DNA from: Thermodesulfovibrio yellowstonii DSM 11347
GTDB lineage: Bacteria > Nitrospirota > Thermodesulfovibrionia > Thermodesulfovibrionales > Thermodesulfovibrionaceae
Direction of reading: 5' to 3'
NCBI RefSeq assembly: GCF_000020985.1
Contig: NC_011296.1
Coordinates: 1,664,001-1,728,000 of the forward strand
DNA: 64,000 bases
Part shown: piece by piece, positions 1-7,985 of the stretch
Layout of the letters: the number at the start of each line of letters is the position of its first letter
Position numbering within the stretch: the stretch's first letter is position 1
Notes under the pieces: generated by a model
The model's database searches: none
Told to the model about the DNA's origin: nothing
What the model saw: the letters and a program-made list of their open reading frames with translations, nothing else
Translations under genes and position numbers: made by a program

Positions 1-229
1 GACATAGAAGATTTTTAATTGTTTCAGGAGTAGCATTATTTTCAATAACTATTGCTCTGATATCATTGTTAAGAGTCTGAAGTCCCTTCACTGCCGGGTT
101 CTGTCCAAGTCTGTGCCTTCCTTTTGTAATTGGAGAAAATTTTGTAAGATTCACACCCGAGCAGTAAATGTGTTTTTGTTTATCAACAGGTCTTATAACA
201 AAATACATGAAATTATTGATATATTCCAT
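1..229 (-). CDS. Unknown protein, N-terminal part only (runs off the window)
   Basis: An open frame starts at ATG 229-227, directly after the TAA stop of the ThiF-like gene, and continues without a stop to base 1 (about 76 residues). AGGA lies about 8 nt upstream of the ATG, so the start is credible. The visible protein begins MEYINNFMYFVIRPVDKQ and has no signal peptide or membrane segment. I do not recognise the family. The zero-gap junction with the ThiF-like gene suggests co-translation and perhaps a related role, but this is inference from position only. Confidence 0.55.
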   Translation of the reverse strand, partial: MEYINNFMYFVIRPVDKQKHIYCSGVNLTKFSPITKGRHRLGQNPAVKGLQTLNNDIRAIVIENNATPETIKNLLC

Positions 230-949
230 TTATTTCCTACCACAAATAGGGCAAGATGGGTCCTTTTGAGCTTTAAAAGTTTTAAAGTCTGCGCTCATAC
301 CATCCCAGACAAGAAGTTTGTTTTTTAGAAGTTTACCAATACCTACAAGATATTTTAGCGTCTCTAAAGCCTGTAAAGCGCCTATAACTCCAGGAGTAGC
401 TCCAACAACTGGAAAGGTTTCCTTTGGAGGTGCTTCAGGAAAGAGACATTTAAGACAAGGAGTTTCAGGGGAGTGAATAAAGCTCAGCATTCCCTGAATT
501 CCATAAATTGCACCAAATACAAGGGGTATACCCTTTTTTATAGCAACTTCATTGAGTATATACCTTGTCTCAAGATTATCCATACAGTCAAGAATAATTT
601 GTGAGTCTTCTATAAGCTCAAGGGCATTTGTCTCGGTTATTTTTTCACTAATAGGAATAACCTCAACTTCTGGATTTATTGCAGTGAGAGTTATCTTTGC
701 TGATAGTGCTTTATTTATACCAATTCGTGTATGACAGTGAAGTATCTGTCTATTTAGATTGGTGATTTCTACGCTGTCAAAATCACATATAATTATTTTA
801 CCAACTCCAGCAACAGCAAGATAGATTGAAACAGGGCTTCCAAGTCCTCCTGCTCCAGCAATAAATACAGTTGAATTTTTAAGTTTTCTTTGTCCTTCCT
901 CTCCCCAACCTTCAATAAGCATTTGACGGCTATATCTTAAGAAATCCAT
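230..949 (-). CDS. ThiF/MoeB/HesA-family adenylyltransferase (E1-like)
   Basis: 239 residues. Enzymes of this family adenylate the C-terminal glycine of a ubiquitin-like sulfur carrier (ThiS or MoaD) in thiamine or molybdopterin synthesis. Visible features are the nucleotide-binding GAGGLG at residues 32-37, the NLNRQ motif near 64-68, Asp121 in DCMDN, and two CxxC zinc pairs (Cys165/168 and Cys233/236). The crossover-loop cysteine found in E. coli ThiF and MoeB after the first CxxC seems to be missing: the stretch PVVGATPG (180-187) has none. The gene overlaps trpS by 13 nt. No ThiS or MoaD partner is visible, so the pathway cannot be assigned. Confidence 0.88.
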   Translation of the reverse strand: MDFLRYSRQMLIEGWGEEGQRKLKNSTVFIAGAGGLGSPVSIYLAVAGVGKIIICDFDSVEITNLNRQILHCHTRIGINKALSAKITLTAINPEVEVIPISEKITETNALELIEDSQIILDCMDNLETRYILNEVAIKKGIPLVFGAIYGIQGMLSFIHSPETPCLKCLFPEAPPKETFPVVGATPGVIGALQALETLKYLVGIGKLLKNKLLVWDGMSADFKTFKAQKDPSCPICGRK

Positions 950-1923
950 CCAATAACCTCCTTCATTCCCTTAAGGGTTTCTCCAGCAACTTTTCTTGCT
1001 TTTTTAGAACCTTCTTGGGCAATTTCTATAAGAAGTGAAGGATTGTCTATCAGTTTTTGTCTTTTTTCCCATATTGGTTTAAGTGTATCAATAACATGGT
1101 TTATTAGTATTTTCTTACAATCAATACATCCAATTGATGCCGTGGTACAGCCACTGGTTACCTCTTTCCTTTCTTCTTCTGTTGAAAATATTTTATGTAA
1201 ATCAAAAACAGGGCATTTTTGAGGGTCTCCTTTGTCTGTTCTTCTTTTACGAGCAGGGTCTGTAACCATAGTTCTTATTTTTTCATTAACTGTTTTTTCA
1301 TCATCGCTAAGATAAATAGCATTACCATAACTTTTAGACATTTTTCTCCCATCCACACCGGGTACTTTGGGAAACTCTGTGAGTAGTGCCTCAGGTTCAG
1401 GGAAAAACTCTTTTCCATAAAGATAGTTAAATCTTCTTGCAATTTCACGAGAAATCTCAAGATGAGGAACTTGGTCAACTCCAACAGGAACATATTTTGC
1501 TCTGTAAATGATAATATCAGCTGTTTGAAGCACAGGATATCCTAAGAAGCCATAAGTGTCAAGATCTTTATCTTTAATCTGCTCTTTTTTTTCTTTATAG
1601 GTAGGAACCCTTTCAAGCCATCCAAGTGGTGTTATCATGCTTAAAAAAATATGAAGTTCTGCGTGTTCCGGAACTTGAGACTGTATGAATATAGTTGATT
1701 TTTCAGGATCAAGTCCCGCAGAAATAAAATTCATAAGAAGGTCAACAGTATATTCCTTTATCTGTGACGGATTGCCATAGCCTGTGGTTAAAGCATGCCA
1801 GTCAGCAACAAAAAAGTAGCATTCATATTGAGTCTGAATTTTCACCCAGTTTGAAAGTGCACCTATAAGATTCCCAAGATGAAGTGGTCCGCTTGGCTGC
1901 ATTCCACTTAATACTTTATCCAT
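937..1923 (-). CDS. trpS: Tryptophanyl-tRNA synthetase
   Basis: 328 residues, the normal length for bacterial TrpRS. It charges tRNA-Trp with tryptophan in the cytoplasm. The class I signatures are present: SGPLHLGN at 11-18 (the HIGH-type motif) and KMSKS at 194-198. The start ATG at 1923 is preceded by AGGAGG about 6 nt upstream on the coding strand. The 3' end overlaps the ThiF-like gene by 13 nt, and the site-2 protease gene lies 9 nt upstream, so this is part of a compact minus-strand operon of unrelated functions. Confidence 0.97.
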   Translation of the reverse strand: MDKVLSGMQPSGPLHLGNLIGALSNWVKIQTQYECYFFVADWHALTTGYGNPSQIKEYTVDLLMNFISAGLDPEKSTIFIQSQVPEHAELHIFLSMITPLGWLERVPTYKEKKEQIKDKDLDTYGFLGYPVLQTADIIIYRAKYVPVGVDQVPHLEISREIARRFNYLYGKEFFPEPEALLTEFPKVPGVDGRKMSKSYGNAIYLSDDEKTVNEKIRTMVTDPARKRRTDKGDPQKCPVFDLHKIFSTEEERKEVTSGCTTASIGCIDCKKILINHVIDTLKPIWEKRQKLIDNPSLLIEIAQEGSKKARKVAGETLKGMKEVIGWIS

Positions 1924-1932
1924 TAAAGCCTC

Positions 1933-2589
1933 CTAAAAAAGTGAAAGTATTTTAAAGAAAAATTTTACTAAAGGCCATACAAAAACGCTGGTCAATCCTG
2001 TAATAATCATAAATATAACAATTAACGAACCAAAAGGCTCAATTTTTTCCATTAGTTGAGAATATTTTAGAGGTAATACTCCCATCAAAATTCTTCCACC
2101 ATCAAGCGGTGGGATAGGAATTAGATTGAATGCTGCCAGAATAATATTAATCATAATTGTTGCTTTAAGAATCACAACAAGAGGGTCAAAAATAAACCCC
2201 GGGATGACTCCCATAAACGGTAATAAAATCCACTTAATTATTATTGTGCAAAATATTGCTACAACAAGATTTGCAAATGGTCCAGCTGCTGCACACAGAG
2301 CCATGCCACTTCTTGGATTTTTGAAGTTGTAGGGATTTACAGGAACAGGTTTTGCGTATCCAAAAACCCATTGACCATTTGTAAGAATTAGAAGCATAAA
2401 TGGCATTATTATTGTTCCGAAGAGATCTATATGAGATACAGGATTGAGAGTTAGTCTTCCAGAAAGCTTTGCTGTATTGTCACCAAGTTTGTATGCTACC
2501 CATCCATGCGCAAGCTCATGAAATACTATTGCAATCAATATGGCTGGTGCTGAAATTATTATCTGCCTGAAAATTCCTGTGAAATCCAT
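1933..2589 (-). CDS. Site-2 protease family membrane metalloprotease (M50)
   Basis: 218 residues with about five to six hydrophobic segments. The zinc site HELAH (24-28) lies in the first membrane segment, and the second-site motif NLIPIPPLDGG (155-165) supplies the usual Asp ligand. This is the short Rip/YwhC-type version without a PDZ domain. Family members cleave substrates within the membrane, but no substrate can be inferred here. Its first base is the last base of pycB (both at 2589), so translation is probably coupled. Neighbours in trpS and pycB give no functional clue. Confidence 0.9.
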   Translation of the reverse strand: MDFTGIFRQIIISAPAILIAIVFHELAHGWVAYKLGDNTAKLSGRLTLNPVSHIDLFGTIIMPFMLLILTNGQWVFGYAKPVPVNPYNFKNPRSGMALCAAAGPFANLVVAIFCTIIIKWILLPFMGVIPGFIFDPLVVILKATIMINIILAAFNLIPIPPLDGGRILMGVLPLKYSQLMEKIEPFGSLIVIFMIITGLTSVFVWPLVKFFFKILSLF

Positions 2590-4415
2590 TATTTTATCCT
2601 TATCATTACTTCATCTGGGTTGACCATGTCACCCTCTTTTATATAAATTTCTTCAACTGTCCCATCAATAGGGGAGTGAATTTCGTTTTCCATTTTCATT
2701 GCTTCAACTATCACCACTGTGTCACCTGCGCTGACTATGTCACCTTTCTTAACTTTAATTTTTACTACAGTGCCCGGCATTGGTGAAGTAATATCCCCAG
2801 GTTCTGAAGGTCTCGATCTGACAGATTCTTTTGGTTTAATCTCCACTTTACCTTCCTCACTTGGCACAATTTCCTGAAGAGGTTCAACAATAACTTCCAC
2901 AAGTTGGTTATTGATGTAAAGGAAATAGGGTCTTTTGCCATCAACTTTATGCCCTTTACCTCCAACTTTAACATGATAAGATTCACCGTATAAATTTATA
3001 ACAAATTCTGTTGGCGCAAGAGATGTGGCAGCGGGTTTTGCTTCCTCTTTTTTTGAAACTGGAATTTCTTCTTTAATTCCCTTTTCTTTTGCTTCAAGGA
3101 ATTCAAGATATATTTTAGGGAAAAGACAATAACTAAGAACATCCTCATCAGAATGGGCTTTATCTTTTAACTCAGTTTTAGCTTTTTCAAACTCTGGCTC
3201 AAGCAAATCAGCAGGTCTACAGGTAATGAATTCTTCTTCTCCAAGAATTTTCTTTCTGATTTCTTCATTTACAGGAACTGGAGGCTTGCCATAAAGTCCC
3301 TTAAAGTAATTCTTTGTCTCTGTTGTTACCATCTTGTATCTTTCTCCTGTAAGAACATTCAAAGTTGCCTGAGTTCCAACTATCTGGCTTGAAGGAGTAA
3401 CTAAAGGAGGATATCCAAAATCTTCTCTTACACGGGGGATTTCCTCCATAACTTCTTTTATCCTATGAAGAGCATTTTGTTCTCTTAGCTGGTTTACAAG
3501 GTTGCTTAACATTCCTCCTGGAACTTGATAGACAATAACCTTGGGGTCTGGTCCTATGTATTCGCTTTCAAGAGTTTTATATTTTTTTCTTGTTTCATAA
3601 AAATAATCTGCAATCTCGTCAAGAAGTTCCATATTAAATCCAGGGTCTCTTTCAGTTCCTCTGAGTATGTGACATATTGTTTCAAGGGAGGGCTGAGATG
3701 TTCCTCCAGCCATTGTAGAGATTGCTGTATCAACAATATCTACTCCTGCTTCTATTGCTTTAATTGTTGTTGCTACAGCCATTCCGGCAGTATCATGGGT
3801 ATGAAGATGAATGGGCAAATTTATTTCTTCTTTTAGCCTTTTTATCAATTCATAGGCTGTATAAGGATCAAGCAGTCCTGCCATGTCTTTTATGCAGATA
3901 ATATGAGCTCCCATGTCTCTTAGATTTTTTGCAAGCTTAATAAAGTAGTCAACTGTATAAATCGGTCCAATGGTATAACAAAAAGCTGCTTCTACGGTCC
4001 CTCCATACTTAAGAGTTGCTGAAATTGATTTTTCCATGTTTCTAAGGTCATTGAGAGCATCAAATATTCTAAGTATGTCTATACCATTTTCTATTGTTTT
4101 CTCAACAAATTTTTCTACAACATCATCAGGATAATGCCTGTATCCAACAAGATTCTGTCCTCTTAGAAGCATTTGAAGCTTTGTATTTTTAACAAGTGCT
4201 CTTATTGTTCTTAATCTTTCCCATGGGTCTTCTCTTAAGAATCTTAGACAACTATCAAAAGTTGCTCCGCCCCATACTTCAAGAGAATGAAACCCAACCT
4301 GATCCATTTTTTCAGCAATTGGGACTATGTCTTCAAGCTTCATTCTTGTGGCATGAAGACTTTGATGAGCATCCCTGAATGTTGTATCCATAATTTTTAC
4401 CGGTGACTTAGACAT
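2589..4415 (-). CDS. pycB: Pyruvate carboxylase subunit B (carboxyltransferase plus biotin carrier)
   Basis: 608 residues. The N-terminal carboxyltransferase TIM barrel begins with DTTFRDAHQS (10-19), followed by the conserved post-barrel domain and a C-terminal biotinyl domain with AMKM (biotinylated Lys about 574). It transfers CO2 from carboxybiotin to pyruvate, giving oxaloacetate. The same architecture occurs in the alpha subunit of Na+-pumping oxaloacetate decarboxylase, but no OadB or OadG gene is present, and the biotin carboxylase gene lies 21 nt upstream. The anaplerotic two-subunit pyruvate carboxylase is therefore the better call. A spacer rich in Pro, Ala, Lys and Glu (about 460-480) separates the two halves. 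Confidence 0.92.
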   Translation of the reverse strand: MSKSPVKIMDTTFRDAHQSLHATRMKLEDIVPIAEKMDQVGFHSLEVWGGATFDSCLRFLREDPWERLRTIRALVKNTKLQMLLRGQNLVGYRHYPDDVVEKFVEKTIENGIDILRIFDALNDLRNMEKSISATLKYGGTVEAAFCYTIGPIYTVDYFIKLAKNLRDMGAHIICIKDMAGLLDPYTAYELIKRLKEEINLPIHLHTHDTAGMAVATTIKAIEAGVDIVDTAISTMAGGTSQPSLETICHILRGTERDPGFNMELLDEIADYFYETRKKYKTLESEYIGPDPKVIVYQVPGGMLSNLVNQLREQNALHRIKEVMEEIPRVREDFGYPPLVTPSSQIVGTQATLNVLTGERYKMVTTETKNYFKGLYGKPPVPVNEEIRKKILGEEEFITCRPADLLEPEFEKAKTELKDKAHSDEDVLSYCLFPKIYLEFLEAKEKGIKEEIPVSKKEEAKPAATSLAPTEFVINLYGESYHVKVGGKGHKVDGKRPYFLYINNQLVEVIVEPLQEIVPSEEGKVEIKPKESVRSRPSEPGDITSPMPGTVVKIKVKKGDIVSAGDTVVIVEAMKMENEIHSPIDGTVEEIYIKEGDMVNPDEVMIRIK

Positions 4416-4436
4416 TTTTACACCTCGTCAATTTAT

Positions 4437-5852
4437 TTAAACTCTACTATGAGCGACAATAGCAGCGGATAAAATTACTGCCAGGTCAAAGGGGTCTTTT
4501 TCTTCCGTATAAAGAAGGCTATGGAGTTTTTCTTCTATGTATTTTGTGCTGAAGTTGCCCTTACGGAAGTCTTCATCTTCCATGATTTTTATGTAAAGAG
4601 GTATTGTTGTTTTAACACCCCTTATTACGTATTCACTTAAGGCACGGTGCATTCTTCTTACCACTTCATCCCATGTACGACCCCGAGCAACAAGTTTTGC
4701 TAAAAGCGAATCATAATAAGGAGGAACATGATATCCTTCGGTTACGTGTCCATCAATTCTGATTCCAAATCCTCCTGGAGAGTAATAGGCAGTAACTATG
4801 CCAGTGGAAGGTAAAAAATCATTTAGGGGGTCTTCTGCATTAATTCTACATTGAATTGCATATCCACTGAGGGTTACTTCATATTGCTTTATGTTAAGGG
4901 GTTCACCATAGGCAATTTTTATCATGTTTTGCACAAGATCAATTCCAGTGATTTCTTCTGTAATTGTATGTTCTACCTGTATCCTTGTATTCATTTCAAG
5001 AAAATAGTAGTTAAGAGATTCATCCACAAGAAACTCTACTGTCCCAACATTGTCATAACCAACTGCATAGGCAAGCTTTTTTGCTGCTTCACCCATTTCA
5101 CATCTTATTCTCTCTGGAAGCAGTAATGAAGGAGCAATCTCTATTAACTTTTGATGTCTTCTCTGAATTGAGCAATCTCTCTCTCCAAGATGAACCATAT
5201 TCCCATATTTATCTGCCATAATTTGAATTTCAATATGATGGGGTCTCTCAAGATATTTTTCTATAAAAACCCTCTCATCACCAAAAGCTTTTTTCGCCTC
5301 TGACATGGCAATGGGAATTTGCCTTCGGAGAGATTCTTCATCATAGCAAATTCTTAAACCCCTTCCTCCACCACCTGCTGTTGCCTTAATCATCACCGGA
5401 TAACCAATCTCATCGGCTGACTTGACTGCCTCATCAAGACTATTTAATGGTGGCGTACCAGGTAGTAAAGGGATGCCAAGTTCTTGGGCAATTTTGCGAG
5501 CTTCATCTTTGAGTCCCATTTTTCTTATTGCTTTAGAATTAGGACCAATGAAGGTTATTCCTGCCTGAGCACAGGCTTCTGCAAACTGGGGATTTTCTGC
5601 TAAAAAGCCATATCCAGGATGTATAGCATCGCATCCTGCATTTTTAGCGAGTTCTACTATTCCATAAATATTGAGATATCCTCTTAGTGGTCCAGGTGTG
5701 ACAAGATATGCCTCATCAGCCTTTTTTACATATCTTGCTGTTGCATCAGGCTCACAATATATGGCAACTGTACGGATTCCAAGCTCTTTGCAGGCACGTA
5801 TAATTCTTAATGCTATTTCACCTCTGTTTGCTATCAAAACTTTTTTAAACAT
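4437..5852 (-). CDS. pycA: Pyruvate carboxylase subunit A (biotin carboxylase)
   Basis: 471 residues from ATG 5852, where the family N-terminus MFKKVLIANRGEIA begins. GAGAGG lies upstream with good spacing. A longer frame reaches 5975, but its extra 41 residues are low-complexity and overlap the promoter region, so I reject them. The protein has the biotin carboxylase fold: N-terminal NRGEIA, the ATP-grasp glycine loop KATAGGGGRG, and EMNTRIQVEH near the active site. It carboxylates biotin on PycB using ATP and bicarbonate. Pairing with pycB rather than accB argues for pyruvate carboxylase over acetyl-CoA carboxylase. A TTGATT-17-TAAAAT promoter lies just upstream. Confidence 0.92.
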   Translation of the reverse strand: MFKKVLIANRGEIALRIIRACKELGIRTVAIYCEPDATARYVKKADEAYLVTPGPLRGYLNIYGIVELAKNAGCDAIHPGYGFLAENPQFAEACAQAGITFIGPNSKAIRKMGLKDEARKIAQELGIPLLPGTPPLNSLDEAVKSADEIGYPVMIKATAGGGGRGLRICYDEESLRRQIPIAMSEAKKAFGDERVFIEKYLERPHHIEIQIMADKYGNMVHLGERDCSIQRRHQKLIEIAPSLLLPERIRCEMGEAAKKLAYAVGYDNVGTVEFLVDESLNYYFLEMNTRIQVEHTITEEITGIDLVQNMIKIAYGEPLNIKQYEVTLSGYAIQCRINAEDPLNDFLPSTGIVTAYYSPGGFGIRIDGHVTEGYHVPPYYDSLLAKLVARGRTWDEVVRRMHRALSEYVIRGVKTTIPLYIKIMEDEDFRKGNFSTKYIEEKLHSLLYTEEKDPFDLAVILSAAIVAHSRV

Positions 5853-5880
5853 TGCTTGCCTCTCAATGGTAAATATAAAA

Positions 5881-5909
5881 ATTTTAAATGAAATCTTAAA
5901 ATAAATCAA
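5881..5909 (-). promoter_or_regulatory. Putative sigma-70 promoter of the pycA operon
   Basis: On the minus strand TTGATT (5909-5904) and TAAAAT (5886-5881) are separated by 17 nt, leaving a leader of about 20-25 nt before the pycA start at 5852. The hexamers match the consensus at four and five of six positions. The AT-rich context lowers the certainty. Confidence 0.5.
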
Positions 5910-5960
5910 TAAATCGCCTTTCCTCAAAAATAATTTCTTAAATATGATGGTAATTTTCAC

Positions 5961-5989
5961 TTGACGATTAAACATTCGTATTTGTTAAA
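5961..5989 (+). promoter_or_regulatory. Possible promoter of the exported-protein operon
   Basis: TTGACG at 5961-5966 is followed 17 nt later by GTTAAA (5984-5989), close to the start at 6000. The -35 is good and the -10 is weak. If used, the transcript would have almost no leader, in keeping with the lack of a clear ribosome binding site. Confidence 0.35.
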
Positions 5990-5999
5990 CTTTGGCAGA

Positions 6000-6899
6000 A
6001 TGATAAAACATTTAGTATTTTTTCTAATATTTTTTGGAAGTTTAAGCTCTGTTTATGCTGAAAATTATTTTCTTCCAAAAACTTTTCTTATCCTACCAGA
6101 GGGAAGTAACGTAAAAATTAGATGGATTTTACCACCAGAGCAAAGAAGTAGTATCTCAACTGATAAAATTCATTTTGTGATTGACTATAAAAATGAGCCT
6201 TTGGTTATATATGAAAACAAACTTCTTTTTAATCCCTTGAAAGGCTACATCGTTAAGTTGACTCAAACAGTAAAAGATGTAATATGCCTTGACAGTGGCG
6301 TCTTACTTTTCTCTGACGGTATAAACATGGGATATCTTGAAATGGAAAGAGACTCTGATATAATCCCCAATGTAAAATTAAAGATGATCGCAAAGTTGCC
6401 TTTAGCAGACTCTAAATTATTCAAGGGTGATAATACAGTTTACGCAGCTGGCTTTAACAAAAAGACAAAAAAATATGAAGTCTATCTATTCAATAGACAA
6501 AAAAGCCTTTTTCAAAAAATTGCATCCCTTGATGAACCAGTAAATGCTATGAGTGGCAAACAAGAGCATATATTTTTTAGTAATGAGAGACTAATAAAAG
6601 AATACAAAAATGGCAGAATTTCTCTAATTTATGAACATCCAAGACAGAAGATTGAGGAACTTTTTTATAATGAAAAGACTGGATTAATCTACAAAACATC
6701 AAATGGTGCAGGAATAATAAAGGATAAAGCAGCACTTGAGTTTTTACAGACAGAAAATCCTTTAGTTTTTCTTAAAGGGACGAGTTTATATGTTTTCTTC
6801 AGCTCAGTATCAGGATTACTTGAGATTATGAATGTTGATGACTTAAGAAACTTTGCTTTTAAGGTGCAAAAAATTATAGATATTCAGCAAACTTTTTAG
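6000..6899 (+). CDS. Exported protein of unknown function
   Basis: 299 residues from ATG 6000. The preceding 13 codons back to a TTG at 5961 cover the promoter and delay the signal peptide, so I exclude them. Residues 1-20 (MIKHLVFFLIFFGSLSSVYA) form a typical Sec signal peptide with cleavage after VYA. The mature part is rich in short alternating hydrophobic and polar stretches, which suggests beta structure, possibly propeller-like. I see no catalytic motif and do not recognise the family. It is the first gene of a three-gene exported cluster, 10 nt before the next gene, so a shared envelope role is likely. Confidence 0.75.
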   Translation: MIKHLVFFLIFFGSLSSVYAENYFLPKTFLILPEGSNVKIRWILPPEQRSSISTDKIHFVIDYKNEPLVIYENKLLFNPLKGYIVKLTQTVKDVICLDSGVLLFSDGINMGYLEMERDSDIIPNVKLKMIAKLPLADSKLFKGDNTVYAAGFNKKTKKYEVYLFNRQKSLFQKIASLDEPVNAMSGKQEHIFFSNERLIKEYKNGRISLIYEHPRQKIEELFYNEKTGLIYKTSNGAGIIKDKAALEFLQTENPLVFLKGTSLYVFFSSVSGLLEIMNVDDLRNFAFKVQKIIDIQQTF

Positions 6900-6909
6900 G
6901 AGGTCTGCC

Positions 6910-7983
6910 ATGAGGCAGAGAATCGTGATTTTACTTACAATTTTTAGCTTTATGCTTCAGCCAACTTTAATTCAAGCAGGAAGTATCCCGATGCCTACAG
7001 GAATATCCTGTGAAGGAAGCCAGATGCCTGATGGAACTTATATCCCTAAAGGACAGGTCAGAGAGATAACCTACGGTGGTGTTAAATACAGATGTGTGGG
7101 TTGTGGAGGTTGCACTCCGATGAACAGTGGCAATACCCCATCGTATACTCCTTATGTTCCCTCTGCTGGCACTACATCTCAACAAATGGCAATAGGGCTT
7201 ATGGGCGCCTTTATGAGTGGATTCTTCAGCAGTCTCATGAGTGGAATGTTTGATGATAACGCTAACTATAATGCCCAAAAGCAAAAAGATTATGAGGAGC
7301 AGCAAAGAAAACTTCAAGAGGAGAAAAAGAAGCAGGAAGAAAAGAAAAAACAACTACTTGCCCAATATAACTCTTTGCTTTCACAGGCAAAAACTCAAAC
7401 TCAAAGCCCTCAAAGCAGCAGTTCACCTTTTACATTCCAGACACTTGGCAGTCAACTTACAGCCTTTCAGTGGCAGTCTCCTTCAAGTAATACTTCCCTT
7501 AACAGTCAAGATGAAAAATTAGTGACAGCCTCTGATATTAACAGCATTCTTGGCAATGTTATTCAGGAAAAAATAACTGAGAAAATTGAAGAAAAAATTG
7601 ATGACTATGGAGAAAAGATTGTTGAAAACCTTGATAAAAAATATGGTAAGGAATGGGGTTCAAAATACTATGAAAAGGGCTTGCCTATCATAAAAATCGC
7701 AGTAACTGCAAAAACTGAAGGCTCTGTGGCAGCAGGTGCTGAAACTATTAACTACGGTATTTCTATTATTCCCATGCCAACTCTCTCAGCAGAAGTATCA
7801 GATATTGGAAGAAAAATATATACAAAGATTGCTTTCTCTACGATTGACAAATTCCTTACTGAAACAGAAAAAGCTTCTAATGCGCTTGGCTTTAATTTTA
7901 ATAAAGAAGAATTTATGCAGAGCTTTGAAGATGATATGAATACAGGACAGAAAATCATCTATAAATGGCTTAAAGGAGATTAA
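6910..7983 (+). CDS. Exported Cys-containing coiled-coil protein of unknown function
   Basis: 357 residues. AGGAGG lies just before the ATG. A signal peptide (about 1-23, ending IQAG) is followed by a short cysteine region with CVGCGGC (about 57-63), then a hydrophobic Met/Gly/Phe-rich segment (MGAFMSGFFSSLMSGMF, about 98-114) that could insert in a membrane. After that come a charged Gln/Glu/Lys coiled coil (about 123-150), a Ser/Gln-rich linker and a helical C-terminal half. No family is recognised. The CxxCxxC could bind metal or form disulfides. The TPR/PDZ lipoprotein gene follows after 2 nt. Confidence 0.75.
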   Translation: MRQRIVILLTIFSFMLQPTLIQAGSIPMPTGISCEGSQMPDGTYIPKGQVREITYGGVKYRCVGCGGCTPMNSGNTPSYTPYVPSAGTTSQQMAIGLMGAFMSGFFSSLMSGMFDDNANYNAQKQKDYEEQQRKLQEEKKKQEEKKKQLLAQYNSLLSQAKTQTQSPQSSSSPFTFQTLGSQLTAFQWQSPSSNTSLNSQDEKLVTASDINSILGNVIQEKITEKIEEKIDDYGEKIVENLDKKYGKEWGSKYYEKGLPIIKIAVTAKTEGSVAAGAETINYGISIIPMPTLSAEVSDIGRKIYTKIAFSTIDKFLTETEKASNALGFNFNKEEFMQSFEDDMNTGQKIIYKWLKGD

Positions 7984-7985
7984 AA

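Noticed and set aside
2589-4415. Oxaloacetate decarboxylase alpha subunit (Na+ pump) as the identity of pycB
   Set aside because: No OadB or OadG genes nearby, and a biotin carboxylase gene lies directly upstream, which favours pyruvate carboxylase. The alternative cannot be wholly excluded.
5853-5975. Longer pycA start at 5975
   Set aside because: Adds 41 low-complexity residues before the conserved MFKKVLIANRGEIA and would cover the best promoter.
6967-7353. 128-codon minus-strand open frame opposite the second exported-protein gene
   Set aside because: A Leu/Phe run is the antisense of the Lys/Glu coiled coil; no start context.
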